A stretch of DNA of 64,000 nt from Arsenophonus sp052174495. GTDB lineage: Bacteria; Pseudomonadota; Gammaproteobacteria; Enterobacterales; Enterobacteriaceae. The stretch's first letter is position 1. Every line of letters begins with the position of its first letter. The position numbers and the translations under genes are program-made. This document shows, one piece after another, positions 31,867 through 42,975 of this stretch. The notes beneath the pieces are model-generated. The model was not told the origin of the DNA. It saw only the letters and a program-made list of their open reading frames with translations, and did no database searches. The stretch covers positions 32,459-96,458 of the forward strand of contig JBQMRR010000042.1 of the NCBI GenBank assembly GCA_052174495.1, read 5' to 3'.

Positions 31867-32929
31867 CAGGAAACAGATAATACGGTCAAACTATATTTTA
31901 ATTACATACAACACACCTTAGTAATAAGGTATTGTCAATAGAAAGTATCAATTCAAGTATTCTTATCCTAAAAATAGGAGGATATATTATATGCTAGCGA
32001 CTAGATTTCGCAGCAATACTGCGTCACACATCTATTGACTTGGCAATATTAAGATAACATCTGATTTGGGAGGAGCTATCTGTAACCTTGAGATTGTTAA
32101 CAGATAGCTAAATCTATTCAGATCAGCAAATATTTTATTTAATCAGGTAATTCTCAGGCAGAGAAAGAGCTAAATTTAGTTGATGCCTATATTCTTCACT
32201 ATGATTTACTAGTTACTTTAGTAAATCAATAGTTTTCCTTTAACTGCTTCCATCTCATCAACTTCATACTTATCACTACCAGATAATCTTCCTATTAACT
32301 TGCAGAGAGACGGTAATATACATTGAATTTACAGTTATCATCAGCGAATTATACTAATATAATAACTTGATGCAACTAGTATAATATTGACTAACAAATG
32401 CGGTTGGGCAATAGGAAAGCAATAAGCCTATAACACAAGCTGAGGTGTTAACGAGTAGTTGATTGATATTAGAATCAGGTTATGAACAGATAATTATTAT
32501 AGCTGCTAATGGAAATAAATTACGTAAAATCGTAACAACGAGCTAGTACTAACTAGCTTTTATTTCCAGGAAATAGTATTATTTTTTTAAATAATATAAG
32601 TTTAACTTTAAACTAATTTTTTATAGACTGTAATGGAGTTTTACCATCTTAATACCTGATTAGAGTAATCCATAATTACACAACCAAACATATCAATACA
32701 GAAAATATCTTAAACTCTTCAACAGAATTGAAATTCTAGCTTTTTAGGCCTTTTCTATTTATTTAAATGCTCCATCATAGTCTCATTCATTTGAGAATAA
32801 TTAAAGAGAATTAAGTCAGTGTTCTATATCAAGGTCTGTATATAAAAAGATTGAATTCCTATTTTTCGGTAGATAAACGTTTTTCAGAGTAAAAAGGTAA
32901 TCTGTAATTTTTTGCTATTTTCTACTATA
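31867..32929. other. Unassigned decayed stretch
   Basis: Short stop-free pieces exist on both strands but I could not match them to any protein. In E. coli dmsABC follow serS, but I could not confirm a trace of them. It contains a hairpin-forming patch near 32535-32575, CTAGTACTAACTAG around GAGCTAGTACTAACTAGC. Confidence 0.4.
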
Positions 32930-33195
32930 TAAACAAGTACCGTACTTCATTAAATAGACATGGGAGGGATGCTCAGCTAAAATCACGTAAGAAGGATCAA
33001 ATATTTGCTCTCAGTTAAAAGTTATCATTTTAATTCTGATAAAGAGCTCAAGATACTTTTCGCATTGATATATTTGGCTGTATAATCAGAAATTAGGTAG
33101 TAAAACTCTATTGCAGTTTATGAAGGACTGATTCAAAAATAAATCTAAATTATTCAATAAAAACCATATACTATCTTCCGGAAATTAATACTTAT
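32930..33195 (+). mobile_element. IS481-family transposase C-terminal relic
   Basis: Shares the end of the 5441-6400 relic. The common patches are TAAAACTCTATTGCAGTTTA against TAAAACTTCATTGCAGTCTA, then an ACCATA-CTAT-TTCC-GAAA block. Translation gives a broken version of the family C-terminus with HFNSDKEL near 33025. It ends about 85 bases before trxB. Confidence 0.6.
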
Positions 33196-33280
33196 CATTT
33201 TTATTTAATTTACTTTTTTTAATTTTTATAATCTCCTACAATCGTTACATTAAATAAATATTCTTAAAAATGGAGCATCT

Positions 33281-34246
33281 ATGAATGCCACCAATCATAG
33301 TAAAGTTATTATTTTAGGATCTGGCCCCGCTGGCTATACAGCAGCTATTTATGCTGCCAGAGCAAACTTAAATCCAGTATTAATTGCCGGTATTCAACCA
33401 GGAGGACAATTAACCACCGCCACCGAAGTTGAAAATTGGCCTGGAGATTATTCTGAGTTAATGGGACCAGTATTGATGGAACGGATGCTACAACATAGTA
33501 AAAAATTTACTGCAGAAGAAAATATTATTAATGATCACATTCATCAGGTTGATCTAAAGCAACGGCCGTTTCAACTGACTGGCAATAACGCAATATATAG
33601 TTGCAATGCGCTTATTATTGCTACTGGTGCTTCAGCTCGATATCTGGGTTTACCTTCTGAAAAAGCCTTTAAAGGTCATGGTATTTCTACCTGTGCTACT
33701 TGTGATGGCTTTTTCTATCGCAAACAAAAAGTGGCGATTGTGGGAGGTGGAAATACTGCCATTGAAGAAGCACTTTACCTATCAAATATCGCCTCTGAAG
33801 TTCATGTGATTCACCGACATGAAATATTTCGTGCTGAAAAAATTCTTATTCAACGGATGATGAAAAAAGTAAAAACTGGTAATATTGTATTACATACCAA
33901 TTTTACTCTTGATGAAGTATTAGGTGATAATACTGGCGTCACTAGAGTCAATTTACGTTCAACTCAAGATAATAATCTAGAGACCCTTTTTGTTACTGGC
34001 GTATTTATTGCTATTGGCCATACGCCAAATACAAGTATCTTTACTGATCAGTTAGTGTTAAAAAATGGCTATATCCAAGTCCAATCTGGAACTAAAGGTA
34101 ATGCAACTCAAACTTCAGTTGAAGGTGTTTTCGCTGCTGGCGATGTCATGGATCATGTCTATCGTCAAGCGATTACCTCAGCAGGTACTGGTTGTATGGC
34201 TGCCATTGACGCAGAACGTTATTTAGAAAAAATAAACTACAAATAA
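33281..34246 (+). CDS. trxB: Thioredoxin reductase
   Basis: 321 residues, the same as E. coli TrxB. A flavoprotein that uses NADPH to reduce thioredoxin and so keeps cytosolic thiols reduced. The FAD-binding GSGPAG is at residues 13-18. The redox-active CATC is at 138-141. The NADPH-binding GGGNTA is at 155-160. The second FAD motif AAGDVMDHVYRQAITSAGTG lies near the C-terminus. ATG 33281 has TGGAGC upstream. In E. coli it lies beside cydDC in the same way, with lrp divergent on the other side. Here lrp is about 10 kb away and trxB is preceded by an IS481 relic, so the ancestral junction is broken. Confidence 0.97.
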   Translation: MNATNHSKVIILGSGPAGYTAAIYAARANLNPVLIAGIQPGGQLTTATEVENWPGDYSELMGPVLMERMLQHSKKFTAEENIINDHIHQVDLKQRPFQLTGNNAIYSCNALIIATGASARYLGLPSEKAFKGHGISTCATCDGFFYRKQKVAIVGGGNTAIEEALYLSNIASEVHVIHRHEIFRAEKILIQRMMKKVKTGNIVLHTNFTLDEVLGDNTGVTRVNLRSTQDNNLETLFVTGVFIAIGHTPNTSIFTDQLVLKNGYIQVQSGTKGNATQTSVEGVFAAGDVMDHVYRQAITSAGTGCMAAIDAERYLEKINYK

Positions 34247-34413
34247 ATGTTACAAATTATAATAATTTTATAAATTTCTTTAGACAGAGGGCTGTTTTCG
34301 GTGGTGAAATAGAACTTTTTAGCTGTAAAATGCCTCTAAATTTGATATTAGATAAAATTTAAGATCAATCTATTGTAATAATTAACTGATCAGCGGTATA
34401 TAAAGTTGTCCCT

Positions 34414-36192
34414 ATGAATAAACAAAAACAAACTGAACTAGTTAAATGGTTAAAACAACAATCAGCGCCAGCAAAACACTGGCTACGATTATCAATATTA
34501 CTGGGAATTATTAATAGCCTACTTATTGTTATTCAAACCTGGTTTTTAGCTACTATTCTACAAAAATTGATTATAGAGAATGTACCTCGAGAACAATTGC
34601 TCGTTCAATTTGCATTACTTATTTGTATATTTATTGTAAGAGCAATAATTAATTTTATACGAGAAAATGCTGGATTTGTTTGTGGAAAAATTGTTCGACA
34701 AAAGATGCGGAGCATGGTGCTAAATAAACTTAATCAATCAGGTCCTATTTGGGTTAAAAATAAACCCGTTGGAAGTTGGGCATCGATTATCTTAGAGCAA
34801 ATTGAGGACATACAAAATTATTACGCTCGCTATTTACCACAAATATATTTAGCTGCTATGATCCCAATTATTATTCTAATTCCAATTTTTGCAATTAATT
34901 GGGCTGTTGGTTTAATTTTATTGATTACCGCACCTCTAATCCCCTTATTTATGATATTAGTTGGGATGGGCGCTGCTGATATTAATAGGCGAAATTTTAT
35001 TGCTTTAGCCAGATTAAGCAGCAGATTTCTTGATCGCTTACGTGGGCTAGATACCTTAAGACTTTTTTTCCGTGCTAACAAAGAAATAAAAGCTATTGAA
35101 CAAGCAAGCGAAAAATTTCGAAAAAGAACCATGGAAGTCTTACGGATAGCATTTCTTTCTTCAGCAGTGTTAGAATTCTTTATATCAGTTTCTATCGCTA
35201 TTATTGCAATTTATTTTAGTTTTTCTTATTTAGGAAAATTACATTTTGGTAATTATGGGATACCAGTTACCCTTTTTGCTGGCTTTTTATCCTTGATACT
35301 TGCACCTGAATTTTTTCAGCCACTACGTGATTTAGGTACTTATTACCATGCTAAAGCGCAAGCAGTAGGTGCAGCAGAATCTTTATTTACATTATTATCC
35401 AACATAGAGCAACCGTCCCCACAAGAATCACAAAACAATCAGCTAATAACATCGGCTCAACAATTAATCATCATTACCGCACAGCAGCTAGAAATTTTTT
35501 CTCATGATAATCTACGCTTGGCTGGCCCATTAGATTTTACAATATTTTCAAACCAGCGTATTGTTTTAGTTGGTCAAAGCGGAGCTGGCAAAAGTTCATT
35601 ATTAAATGTATTACTTGGTTTTCTACCTTATCGTGGCTCATTAATGGTTAATGGAATCGAGCTTAAGAATCTCGATATGACTGATTGGCGCAAACAACTT
35701 AGCTGGGTTGGTCAAAACCCCCATTTACCTGCACAAACCATCATTGAGAATATACGTCTCTATTCACCTGAAGCTTCCATATCAGCGATCAATATTGCAA
35801 TGGAAAATGCTTATGTAACTGAGTTTACTAAAAAACTACCAGCAGGAGTTAATACTAAAATTGGCGAAAACGCTTCGCGCTTATCCGTTGGACAAGTACA
35901 ACGGATTGCTGTTGCTCGCGCATTATTAAACCCCTGTCATCTTCTTTTATTAGATGAGCCTACAGCAAGCCTTGATATAAAAAGCGAGCAACGTGTGATG
36001 ACAGCACTTAATATGGCCTCTACTAAACAAACAACCTTACTGGTTACACATTTATTAGCAGAAGCTGCTGCATACGATCAAATATGGGTGATGGAAAATG
36101 GTTTAATTATTGAACAAGGCACATATAGAAATCTAAGCCAGATTAAAGGAGCTTTTAGCCGTCTTCTCTCTTATCGTGCAGAGAAAATATAA
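34414..36192 (+). CDS. cydD: Glutathione/cysteine exporter subunit CydD
   Basis: 592 residues (E. coli 588). CydD with CydC forms an ABC exporter in the inner membrane that moves cysteine and glutathione to the periplasm and is needed for assembly of cytochrome bd oxidase. Six membrane segments fill roughly residues 20-310. The nucleotide-binding domain has Walker A GQSGAGKSS from residue 387, the signature LSVGQ from 490 (the second Gly of LSGGQ is Val, as is common in CydD), and Walker B LLLLDEPTAS. The substrate-side TMD matches E. coli strongly (for example DLGTYYHAKAQAVGAAESLF). Its stop lies one base before the cydC start. Confidence 0.96.
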   Translation: MNKQKQTELVKWLKQQSAPAKHWLRLSILLGIINSLLIVIQTWFLATILQKLIIENVPREQLLVQFALLICIFIVRAIINFIRENAGFVCGKIVRQKMRSMVLNKLNQSGPIWVKNKPVGSWASIILEQIEDIQNYYARYLPQIYLAAMIPIIILIPIFAINWAVGLILLITAPLIPLFMILVGMGAADINRRNFIALARLSSRFLDRLRGLDTLRLFFRANKEIKAIEQASEKFRKRTMEVLRIAFLSSAVLEFFISVSIAIIAIYFSFSYLGKLHFGNYGIPVTLFAGFLSLILAPEFFQPLRDLGTYYHAKAQAVGAAESLFTLLSNIEQPSPQESQNNQLITSAQQLIIITAQQLEIFSHDNLRLAGPLDFTIFSNQRIVLVGQSGAGKSSLLNVLLGFLPYRGSLMVNGIELKNLDMTDWRKQLSWVGQNPHLPAQTIIENIRLYSPEASISAINIAMENAYVTEFTKKLPAGVNTKIGENASRLSVGQVQRIAVARALLNPCHLLLLDEPTASLDIKSEQRVMTALNMASTKQTTLLVTHLLAEAAAYDQIWVMENGLIIEQGTYRNLSQIKGAFSRLLSYRAEKI

Positions 36193-36193
36193 T

Positions 36194-37882
36194 ATGCGTG
36201 TACTACTTTATTTTTTTACGCTATATCGTCGTTATTGGTTACTACTTAATATTGGTATTATATTAACCATTATTGCAATACTAGCAAGTATTAGCCTACT
36301 GACCTTATCAGGTTGGTTTTTATCTGGAATGGCACTTGCTGGCGCCACTGGATTATATAATTTTAATTATATGCTAACAGCAGGAGGCATTCAAGGGTTT
36401 GCAGTTATCCGCACTACCAGTCGTTACGCTGAACGTTTAATTAATCATGATGTGACTTTTCGTATCTTAGGACATTTAAGAATATTTATATTTCAAAAAC
36501 TATTTCCGCTATCACCTAGCGGTATCGCACATTATTATCAAGGAGATATCCTTAATCGTCTTTTAGCTGATGTTAAAAGTCTTGATCACTTATATTTACG
36601 AGTAATTTCTCCTATCTTTGCAGCTTTAATTATTACTATTTTGATCTTCTTGGCGTTAATTACATTAGACTCATTTCTTGCCTTTATTCTTGGCACAATT
36701 ATGTTGTGCTTGTTGGTTATCTTACCTTTTTTCTTTTATCAGGCTGGAAAATCTATTGGATATGATCTCACTATATTTCGCAGTCAATATCGCGCTTGTT
36801 TAATCAATATTATTCAGGCACAAGCAGAACTAACTATTTTTGGCGCATTACCTCGCTTCCGGAAAATATTAACTGATCTAGAATCTAAATGGCTAAAACG
36901 CCAACAACAGCAATCTAACTTAATCGCACTATCACAATCTATTATGATTTTTATATCTGGCCTTACCATAACCTTACTAATATGGATGGCGACAACTGGT
37001 GTTGGTGAGCAACATAAACCAGGTACACTTATTGCCCCGTTAGTTTTTTGTACCTTAGCTACGTTTGAAGTTTTTGGGCCAATAGCTGTTGCATTTCAAT
37101 ATTTAGGACAAGTTATTACTTCAGCAAATCGCTTAATGGAGTTAATTAATCAGAAACCAGCCGTAATATTTCCAGATTCAGATATAATGATCAGCAACCA
37201 GATTGACATTAAATTACAAAAAGTGTACTTCAGTTATCCACAACAGAAACAACCAACATTACAAAATATCTCTTTCACACTCAATGCAGGTAAACATATT
37301 GGGCTAATAGGTAAAACTGGCTGCGGTAAATCTACCTTATTACAATTATTAACGCGTGCATGGGATGTCAGCTCAGGTCAGATCTTAATAAATAATCATC
37401 CAATTAATTACTATAATGAAAAAACATTACGTAAATTAATGGCAGTAGTGCCACAGCGAACACATATTTTTAGTGATACCTTACGTAATAATTTATTAAT
37501 AGCAAAAGATAATGCAAGTGACACTTTACTGATAGAAGTATTAAAACAAGTGGATTTAGAAAGCTTGATTAAAAATCAAGGGCTCGATAATTGGATTGGG
37601 GAAGGAGGCCGACAACTTTCAGGGGGTGAACAACGGCGATTAGGTATCGCAAGAGCCCTACTTTATGATGCAGCAGTAATTTTATTAGATGAGCCAAGTG
37701 AAGGATTAGATGTAAAAACTGAAAAACAGATACTAATTCAGTTACAGCAACACTGTTGGAATAAAACCTTGTTAGTTATTACGCATCGATTGCATGGGCT
37801 AGAAAAAATGGATCAAATATATGTGATGGATAACGGAAAAATTATTGAATACACCCAATCAATAAAAAATTTTTATAATTAA
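36194..37882 (+). CDS. cydC: Glutathione/cysteine exporter subunit CydC
   Basis: 562 residues starting at ATG 36194 (MRVLLYFFTLYRRYW), which matches the E. coli start MRALLPYLALYKRH. The longer frame from 36176 would overlap cydD and has no family counterpart. Partner of CydD. Membrane segments fill about residues 10-300. Walker A GKTGCGKST begins at 373, the signature LSGGEQRRLGIARAL at 475, and Walker B is VILLDEPSEG. It ends shortly after the ABC domain and is about 10 residues shorter than E. coli CydC at the C-terminus. cydD and cydC are separated by a single base and form one operon. The next gene, aat, is dead. Confidence 0.96.
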   Translation: MRVLLYFFTLYRRYWLLLNIGIILTIIAILASISLLTLSGWFLSGMALAGATGLYNFNYMLTAGGIQGFAVIRTTSRYAERLINHDVTFRILGHLRIFIFQKLFPLSPSGIAHYYQGDILNRLLADVKSLDHLYLRVISPIFAALIITILIFLALITLDSFLAFILGTIMLCLLVILPFFFYQAGKSIGYDLTIFRSQYRACLINIIQAQAELTIFGALPRFRKILTDLESKWLKRQQQQSNLIALSQSIMIFISGLTITLLIWMATTGVGEQHKPGTLIAPLVFCTLATFEVFGPIAVAFQYLGQVITSANRLMELINQKPAVIFPDSDIMISNQIDIKLQKVYFSYPQQKQPTLQNISFTLNAGKHIGLIGKTGCGKSTLLQLLTRAWDVSSGQILINNHPINYYNEKTLRKLMAVVPQRTHIFSDTLRNNLLIAKDNASDTLLIEVLKQVDLESLIKNQGLDNWIGEGGRQLSGGEQRRLGIARALLYDAAVILLDEPSEGLDVKTEKQILIQLQQHCWNKTLLVITHRLHGLEKMDQIYVMDNGKIIEYTQSIKNFYN

Positions 37883-37957
37883 AAGGGCGCTATTTTCAAT
37901 ATAACCAGGTTTAATAAACCTACCATAATTATAAAATTAATTAATTAGGACTATTAT

Positions 37958-38680
37958 ATGTTTCAGTTTGATGATGAATCTTCTATCTATCCAATGATAG
38001 AATCTACTTTATATGAACTAAATAACTTGTTACTAGCATCAGCGGTAATCTAGCTGTTAGTAGATTACCAGCTACTTATTATAAAAGGATTTACTTTAAT
38101 TTAATCCAAGAGAAATCCAATTATAGTGATTGGCCAGATCCACGTATAGTGCTCTTAGTAGCAGAAATACACTTTAACCAACAAAAAGGATAAAGAAAAC
38201 GACTTACACTATAAAGTTAAATCATGACTTTTAACAGGTTATTTCTGCAGCCTGTGCAAAACGGCAAGAAGAAATCTATTGGATCACAGTCAACAAAATA
38301 ATAGCAGTTTATACTACTTTACATCAATTTATCATTGTTCATTCTGTTCTATCCAAGTTTAGTAGTAAAAATAAAAAATTAATTAGTAATTATATAGGTT
38401 AATCAGCGCTAATGTTAATAGAATTTTTTCGGGTAATCGATATTTAATCATGTTAGTCATGACAATTCTAAACATGTACTTATTTCTTTTTATCAGTATT
38501 TTCTGCATTTTAATGGTAAATTATTTTACTATTAAATAATTAATGCATGCACCGTTTCTTTAGGCGTGAAAAAATGTTTTCAGGTACAAATTTAAAATTA
38601 TCTTATGAAGATTAAGATAACTTATCGATAAAAGGTATTCACTAATTCAAATTATAAATTCATCTAATATAAAAGAAAAC
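37958..38680 (+). pseudogene. aat: aat pseudogene (leucyl/phenylalanyl-tRNA-protein transferase)
   Basis: Lies between cydC and infA as in E. coli. From ATG 37958 one can follow YPMIESTLYE-NNLLLA, RLPATYY, the core WPDPRIVL near 38135, and VAEIHFNQQK. Later there are weak matches to GHAHS-EVW and to the end NACTVSLGVKK near 38545. Frames shift repeatedly and stops occur. The enzyme adds Leu or Phe to proteins with basic N-termini, marking them for ClpAP. The 3' limit is approximate. Confidence 0.75.
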
Positions 38681-38906
38681 TAATCACTCTGGAGATTAAC
38701 TCAAAAATATTTTTTTACCCAAACAAAAGCAACAGAGATAGCTGATTTAACATTAATATGAAGATATAAGTAAACAGACTCTTTATGCTATTGATAACTA
38801 AGTTAGTTAGTTTTGTGAGATTGTTTTATTTTTATTTTTATCGTTCATATTGTTTAAATCGTATACTTGTTGTATATTTTTACATATCAAACTTTAATAC
38901 TGTAAT

Positions 38907-38929
38907 TTACTTTTTTAATAAAAAAGTAA
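38907..38929. terminator. Hairpin upstream of infA
   Basis: Ten-base arms TTACTTTTTT and AAAAAAGTAA around AAT. It is AT-only in the stem base and so weak. It may be the old aat terminator. Confidence 0.4.
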
Positions 38930-39014
38930 CTTTAAATTCTATTCTACATTATAGAATGAGAGTTTTCGGCATTATTTTGTCTGTAAAAACTTGATGATCA
39001 ACTGAGAGGATTAA

Positions 39015-39233
39015 ATGGCTAAAGAAGATAATATTGAAATGCAAGGTATAGTACTAGATACTTTACCAAATACCATGTTCCGTGTTGAACTAGAAAATGG
39101 ACACGTAGTTACTGCACACATTTCTGGTAAAATGCGTAAAAATTACATCCGTATTCTAACAGGCGACAAAGTGACTATCGAATTAACACCTTATGATCTA
39201 AGTAAAGGTCGAATCATTTTTCGCAGCCGTTAA
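39015..39233 (+). CDS. infA: Translation initiation factor IF-1
   Basis: 72 residues, as in E. coli. An OB-fold protein that binds the ribosomal A site in the 30S initiation complex. The sequence MAKEDNIEMQGIVLDTLPNT and the GKMRKNYIRILTGDKV stretch are nearly identical to E. coli IF-1. The start ATG 39015 has GAGAGG upstream. The tRNA-Ser gene that follows infA in E. coli is not seen. The 69-residue frame just upstream (38785-38994) is not recognisable and probably not a gene. Confidence 0.97.
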   Translation: MAKEDNIEMQGIVLDTLPNTMFRVELENGHVVTAHISGKMRKNYIRILTGDKVTIELTPYDLSKGRIIFRSR

Positions 39234-39280
39234 TCACTTTTATTTTTAGTCTATTATCAGAGGCAATTGAAATATTGTCT

Positions 39281-39300
39281 ATGGTTAGAAACCTAACCAT
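39281..39300 (+). terminator. Possible infA terminator hairpin
   Basis: ATGGTTAG and CTAACCAT arms with a four-base loop, 48 bases after the infA stop. No clear T-run follows, so its strength is doubtful. Confidence 0.4.
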
Positions 39301-39831
39301 AATTAATGTATCTTTCAGTTTAGTTTTATGCATAACCTTTTATAAGGGGCTTATTATTATCTTTTTATTCATAAAGATCTTGATAATCACTATAGTGGTT
39401 TAACCAGTAACAAAATAAAAGCTTATTACATAATGGTTTCTTTAGATTAGCCTAGATTACTCTTGGCATCAACCAAGCTTACTTATAGCTTTAATTATAA
39501 ATCCATTAATCTGCTATATTACTCATTTTAATTGATACACTTTTTTTTATCAAGTTAATTTGATCACTTAACAATATATTTATTAACAACTTGAACAGTA
39601 ATTTTTAATTTTAAATCGTTAAACTAAATAATGCTATTTAATTAATCGCAAATTTAGGTGCAAAAATTTGTTTTATTTTTGATAATGCATAGGCACTATT
39701 CTCCTGTTCAATAAAACCAAGCGATTTACGTTATGTTTCTTTCACATCTATATTAGTTAGTAACTATTAATAAGACAATATTATGAAAATTAGCCTTGCG
39801 GCCATTATTATTGGTTGAAGTATCCATTATC
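39301..39831. other. AT-rich stretch with an interrupted gene start
   Basis: Mostly featureless. At 39783 an ATG opens MKISLAAIIIG, which looks like a signal or membrane segment, then hits a stop and runs into IS256 copy 7. It may be the first codons of a gene cut by that insertion. I cannot name it. Confidence 0.35.
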
Positions 39832-41210
39832 CGAATTATGCTCTATTTCTGGTTTATTGGATTTCAGAAATACTGCCTGTATTCTTCTGATTCAGCTTGT
39901 AGATGATTTTAACAACAGAGAGATAATATCGGATAAGAATTTTATTCTACAGATATGCGAAAAACTAGATATTACCGTAAATCATTTCATGAACACATTC
40001 ATAATCCTACTAGAAATCTGATAGCACCACTGTTGAGCATGAGCTCAAAGCTTGAGCTGTGCAACCAAACATGTTTAACGCTGCTTTGCCATTGTCTGTA
40101 ACAGTTATATTCCTACAGCAAACCATACAATAGAAGCTAATATTGGCGATATTTAGATTAAAGTTGCTAAGGTCAGATGGATCAGAGTGGTAATGAAATA
40201 TGTTTCAACAGCTTGTGTTTCTATCGCCTTATCTAAGCATGTAAAAACAACGAAGAGTTTATTACCATACTTGTGTATCTATGAGATATCAGCACTGCTG
40301 ATTTTTATAAAGCTTTAAGATAATTTTTGGTGAAAGCAGATAATTTCGCTGCAATAATATAAGAAGATTGAAGCAGCAATTACTTAAAGAACATTGACAT
40401 TAGTGCTTACGTAATTTATGCGATACGAGTTAGATTTATTTCTGGGCTGATGATAGCATATGCTGTCCTGTCAAAAGCTGATTATCTTTACCTTTTTCTA
40501 AAAATCGGCAGGATTGTTGCATAGACAGGAGCTAGGCTGGAGTCGAAGATTGTTATGGAGAGTGAAAAGAAAACTGGACATAACTTTTCAACCACTCCTG
40601 AGTGCTGAGATTAACTCTATCTTCAAGGCTTGTTATAGCAAGCTGGTCTTTTAGTTTTTTGGAATACAATGAGCAAAAATATTTCTGGAGATATGATATA
40701 AACTTGTTAGATACATAAAATAGCTAATATATTAGAGTTTCACTTATAAAAGGTATACACCAAAAATTAAGATTAACTATTAGAAAGTAGAAAATCTGAC
40801 TAGGAGAGAGGCGTAATGCTACTGATAAAGCCCTTAATGTTTTATTATAAAGGCTTTTAATAAGTACTGAAGCAATGAAGAAACTAAAAAAGATAGAGAG
40901 AAGAGATGCTAGTATGCGCTGACTTCCCATCAGCGCACTCTGACATCATAAGAACGATGAATCCGATTAAATTTAATTTTACAACAGTTTAGAATACAAA
41001 GCTGAGACGTGAAGCACTTATAGTTAAAAACAACCATTTAATGGTATTAAAGCTATTACACTCTGTTCAGAAAAACTAGAATCGACTTAAGAGAGTTGAC
41101 CTTAGTTCTTGATGATAAATAGCATCCAATTCAAGGATGGAGAATAGATTTATGAATCATCAGGGTGGAATGTAGCCTGACTACCATAGACAAGATTCAT
41201 TAATAACTCT
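39832..41210 (+). mobile_element. IS256-family element, degenerate (copy 7)
   Basis: The left end is near 39832 (AATTATGCTCTATTTCTGG) and the right end at 41210 (AAGGATGGAGAATAGATTTA near 41133, final TTAATAACTCT). The transposase N-terminus is well readable at 39900-39990: LVDDFNNREII and FILQICEKLDI. After that the frame breaks repeatedly. Fragments of the catalytic domain occur farther along. Confidence 0.77.
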
Positions 41211-41439
41211 TACAGAGCAATAATTAGAAAAGGTTATTGATTTCTTTACAATAAAATTTATAGCCACGTTTATATTTTAATTGTTCTGCTTTCAAATAAT
41301 CTTCTCAAGATTAGATAAATTTTATAAATAAAACAACCCTACATCATGAAATCTACTCAATCATTCTTATAATCAATTGATATAATCATTTAATTTTTAA
41401 TATAGAATTTCTTAATAATAACTCTCTGATTAATCAACC

Positions 41440-41900
41440 TTATTAGGCGATTATGACTAATTTTATGCTTGTTGATAAAGCTTTTATAGCATTCAGTTCA
41501 TCTGAAACTAAATATAGACTCTTATTGATGATCGTCTTTAAAAACTGGGCAATACATTCTACATTAAACTCCTCAAGAGTTTCATTACTTGCATAATTCT
41601 GATATCCTATCGATCTTTAGCGATTAAAACTAGAATTCGTTCTTTTCTTTTACCTCCTCCTTTACCGTATCTCTAGCTTTATTATATGAGATATAAAGAC
41701 TTCTTTTTAAAAAATTAAAGGAAAACATTTCCTAGATTTCAACAATAGTACTTAATGTATTTATGTTGGCTATTATCGTTGAAACAAAAAAGCAATAACG
41801 CCCATCTAAACGCTGTTTTTAAATTAATCCCTGTTTATTTTGCTGACCCCCATAAAGTCAATTTATTCGACATACATCACAGATAACTAAATGACTTATG
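41440..41900 (-). mobile_element. Probable IS1595-family transposase relic
   Basis: The reverse strand reads LTLWGSAK then TGINLKTAFRW, the conserved helix-turn-helix of IS1595-type transposases (LTLREAAKxxGISLKTAFRWR). Next come a broken version of the GIVEADETFF catalytic region, KARDTVKEEV and KEKN. Toward the end it reads TLEEFNVECIAQFLKTIIN and a stretch like CSDEAKAYKAFAKKHGI. Multiple stops. The identity rests on the order of short motifs, so it is less sure than the other relics. Confidence 0.5.
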
Positions 41901-41959
41901 CTTGTGATATAGTTTCATTATATGCTATTAAGAAGTTAAATATTTTCTGGAATTTGAAG

Positions 41960-42830
41960 ATTTTATAACAATAGCACTGATCCTAATGAATTTTCAGAGT
42001 GGGGAATTATATTCATTGTAATAATATGGGTAGGATAAAGTGGAATGAGTTAATTCAATGCATGAATTGAGATTACTAACAGATTATCACCGAACTAACT
42101 AATGAAATATAATTTTATTCTTGGAAAGACTGAGGAAAGAGTCTTTTGATCTGTATAACTGTTTTCTTTTTCATCGAAACTTCTATAGTAAAAATTTTTC
42201 TTACAATAGTAAGAGATTTCTATCAGTTATCTTTGCCAAGATAATCAATAACATAATTTTTGTTAAAAGTATTCCTGTCGTCATATCAACTTCATTTCTA
42301 CTAATAAGCTTAATAGCTTAATATCACTATATATTCGCTCATTACTTTTATTGCTTTTTCTGATAACTGCAAGATCAAATTAATATCAATACTAAAATTT
42401 TCCGCTAATACATATAGAGAATCCTTTTACTACATTTTTAATAACCTTCTATTTATTTTAATTAAAACCTGTAATGCCAATAATCATCACTTTGCATATT
42501 ATTATAACTCTTCAGTAATATTGGGTACCTTTTAAACGAGTAAAATCAATTAAAATATCAAATTTATCTAAATAGTAATCAGATAATTATTAATTATAAC
42601 ATTTAAAATGTCAACAACTCAACTAATTTACCGGTCTCTAGTACCTAGAATACTTAAGTTTTTTCTAATACTACCCCTAAACAATCCTATCCCTGTTGTA
42701 AAATCGCTTTAATTAGTTCACAGCTATTGGCAATCAATGATCGGTATCAACGATATTAATACGAAATCTGAATTAATTATGTTTTTCTATCTCGATTAAA
42801 AACAGGTGGAACACCTTAAGTTTAACAAGA
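41960..42830 (-). pseudogene. dapB: dapB pseudogene (dihydrodipicolinate reductase)
   Basis: Lies downstream of ispH, near where dapB lies in E. coli. The reverse strand reads CELIKAILQQG, then DKFDILIDFTRLKGTQYY, KVMIIGITGFN, ENFSIDINLILQLSEKAIKV plus MSEYI, and EVDMTTGILLT, matching VDAPSGTAL. The NADH-binding GAGGRMG motif and the catalytic HHRHK stretch are gone, and stops are spread out. DapB makes tetrahydrodipicolinate on the way to meso-DAP and lysine. The 66-residue frame 42121-42321 is antisense to it. Boundaries are approximate. Confidence 0.78.
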
Positions 42831-42975
42831 TTAATATTCATTCTAGCCTAACCGCGCTGAAAACATAACCCTCAGTAACAAAAAAGTTATTAGAATTGAT
42901 TTAACTAGTAAAATAAATTTCTACGCTAAAAAATTAATTTAATTAAATACAAAATAGCTATTATTTTATAATATA

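Noticed and set aside
38785..38994. 69-residue frame before infA
   Set aside because: Low-complexity composition rich in Phe, Tyr and Ile, no recognisable family, and it contains a hairpin that fits a terminator.
42121..42321. 66-residue plus-strand frame
   Set aside because: Antisense to the dapB pseudogene.
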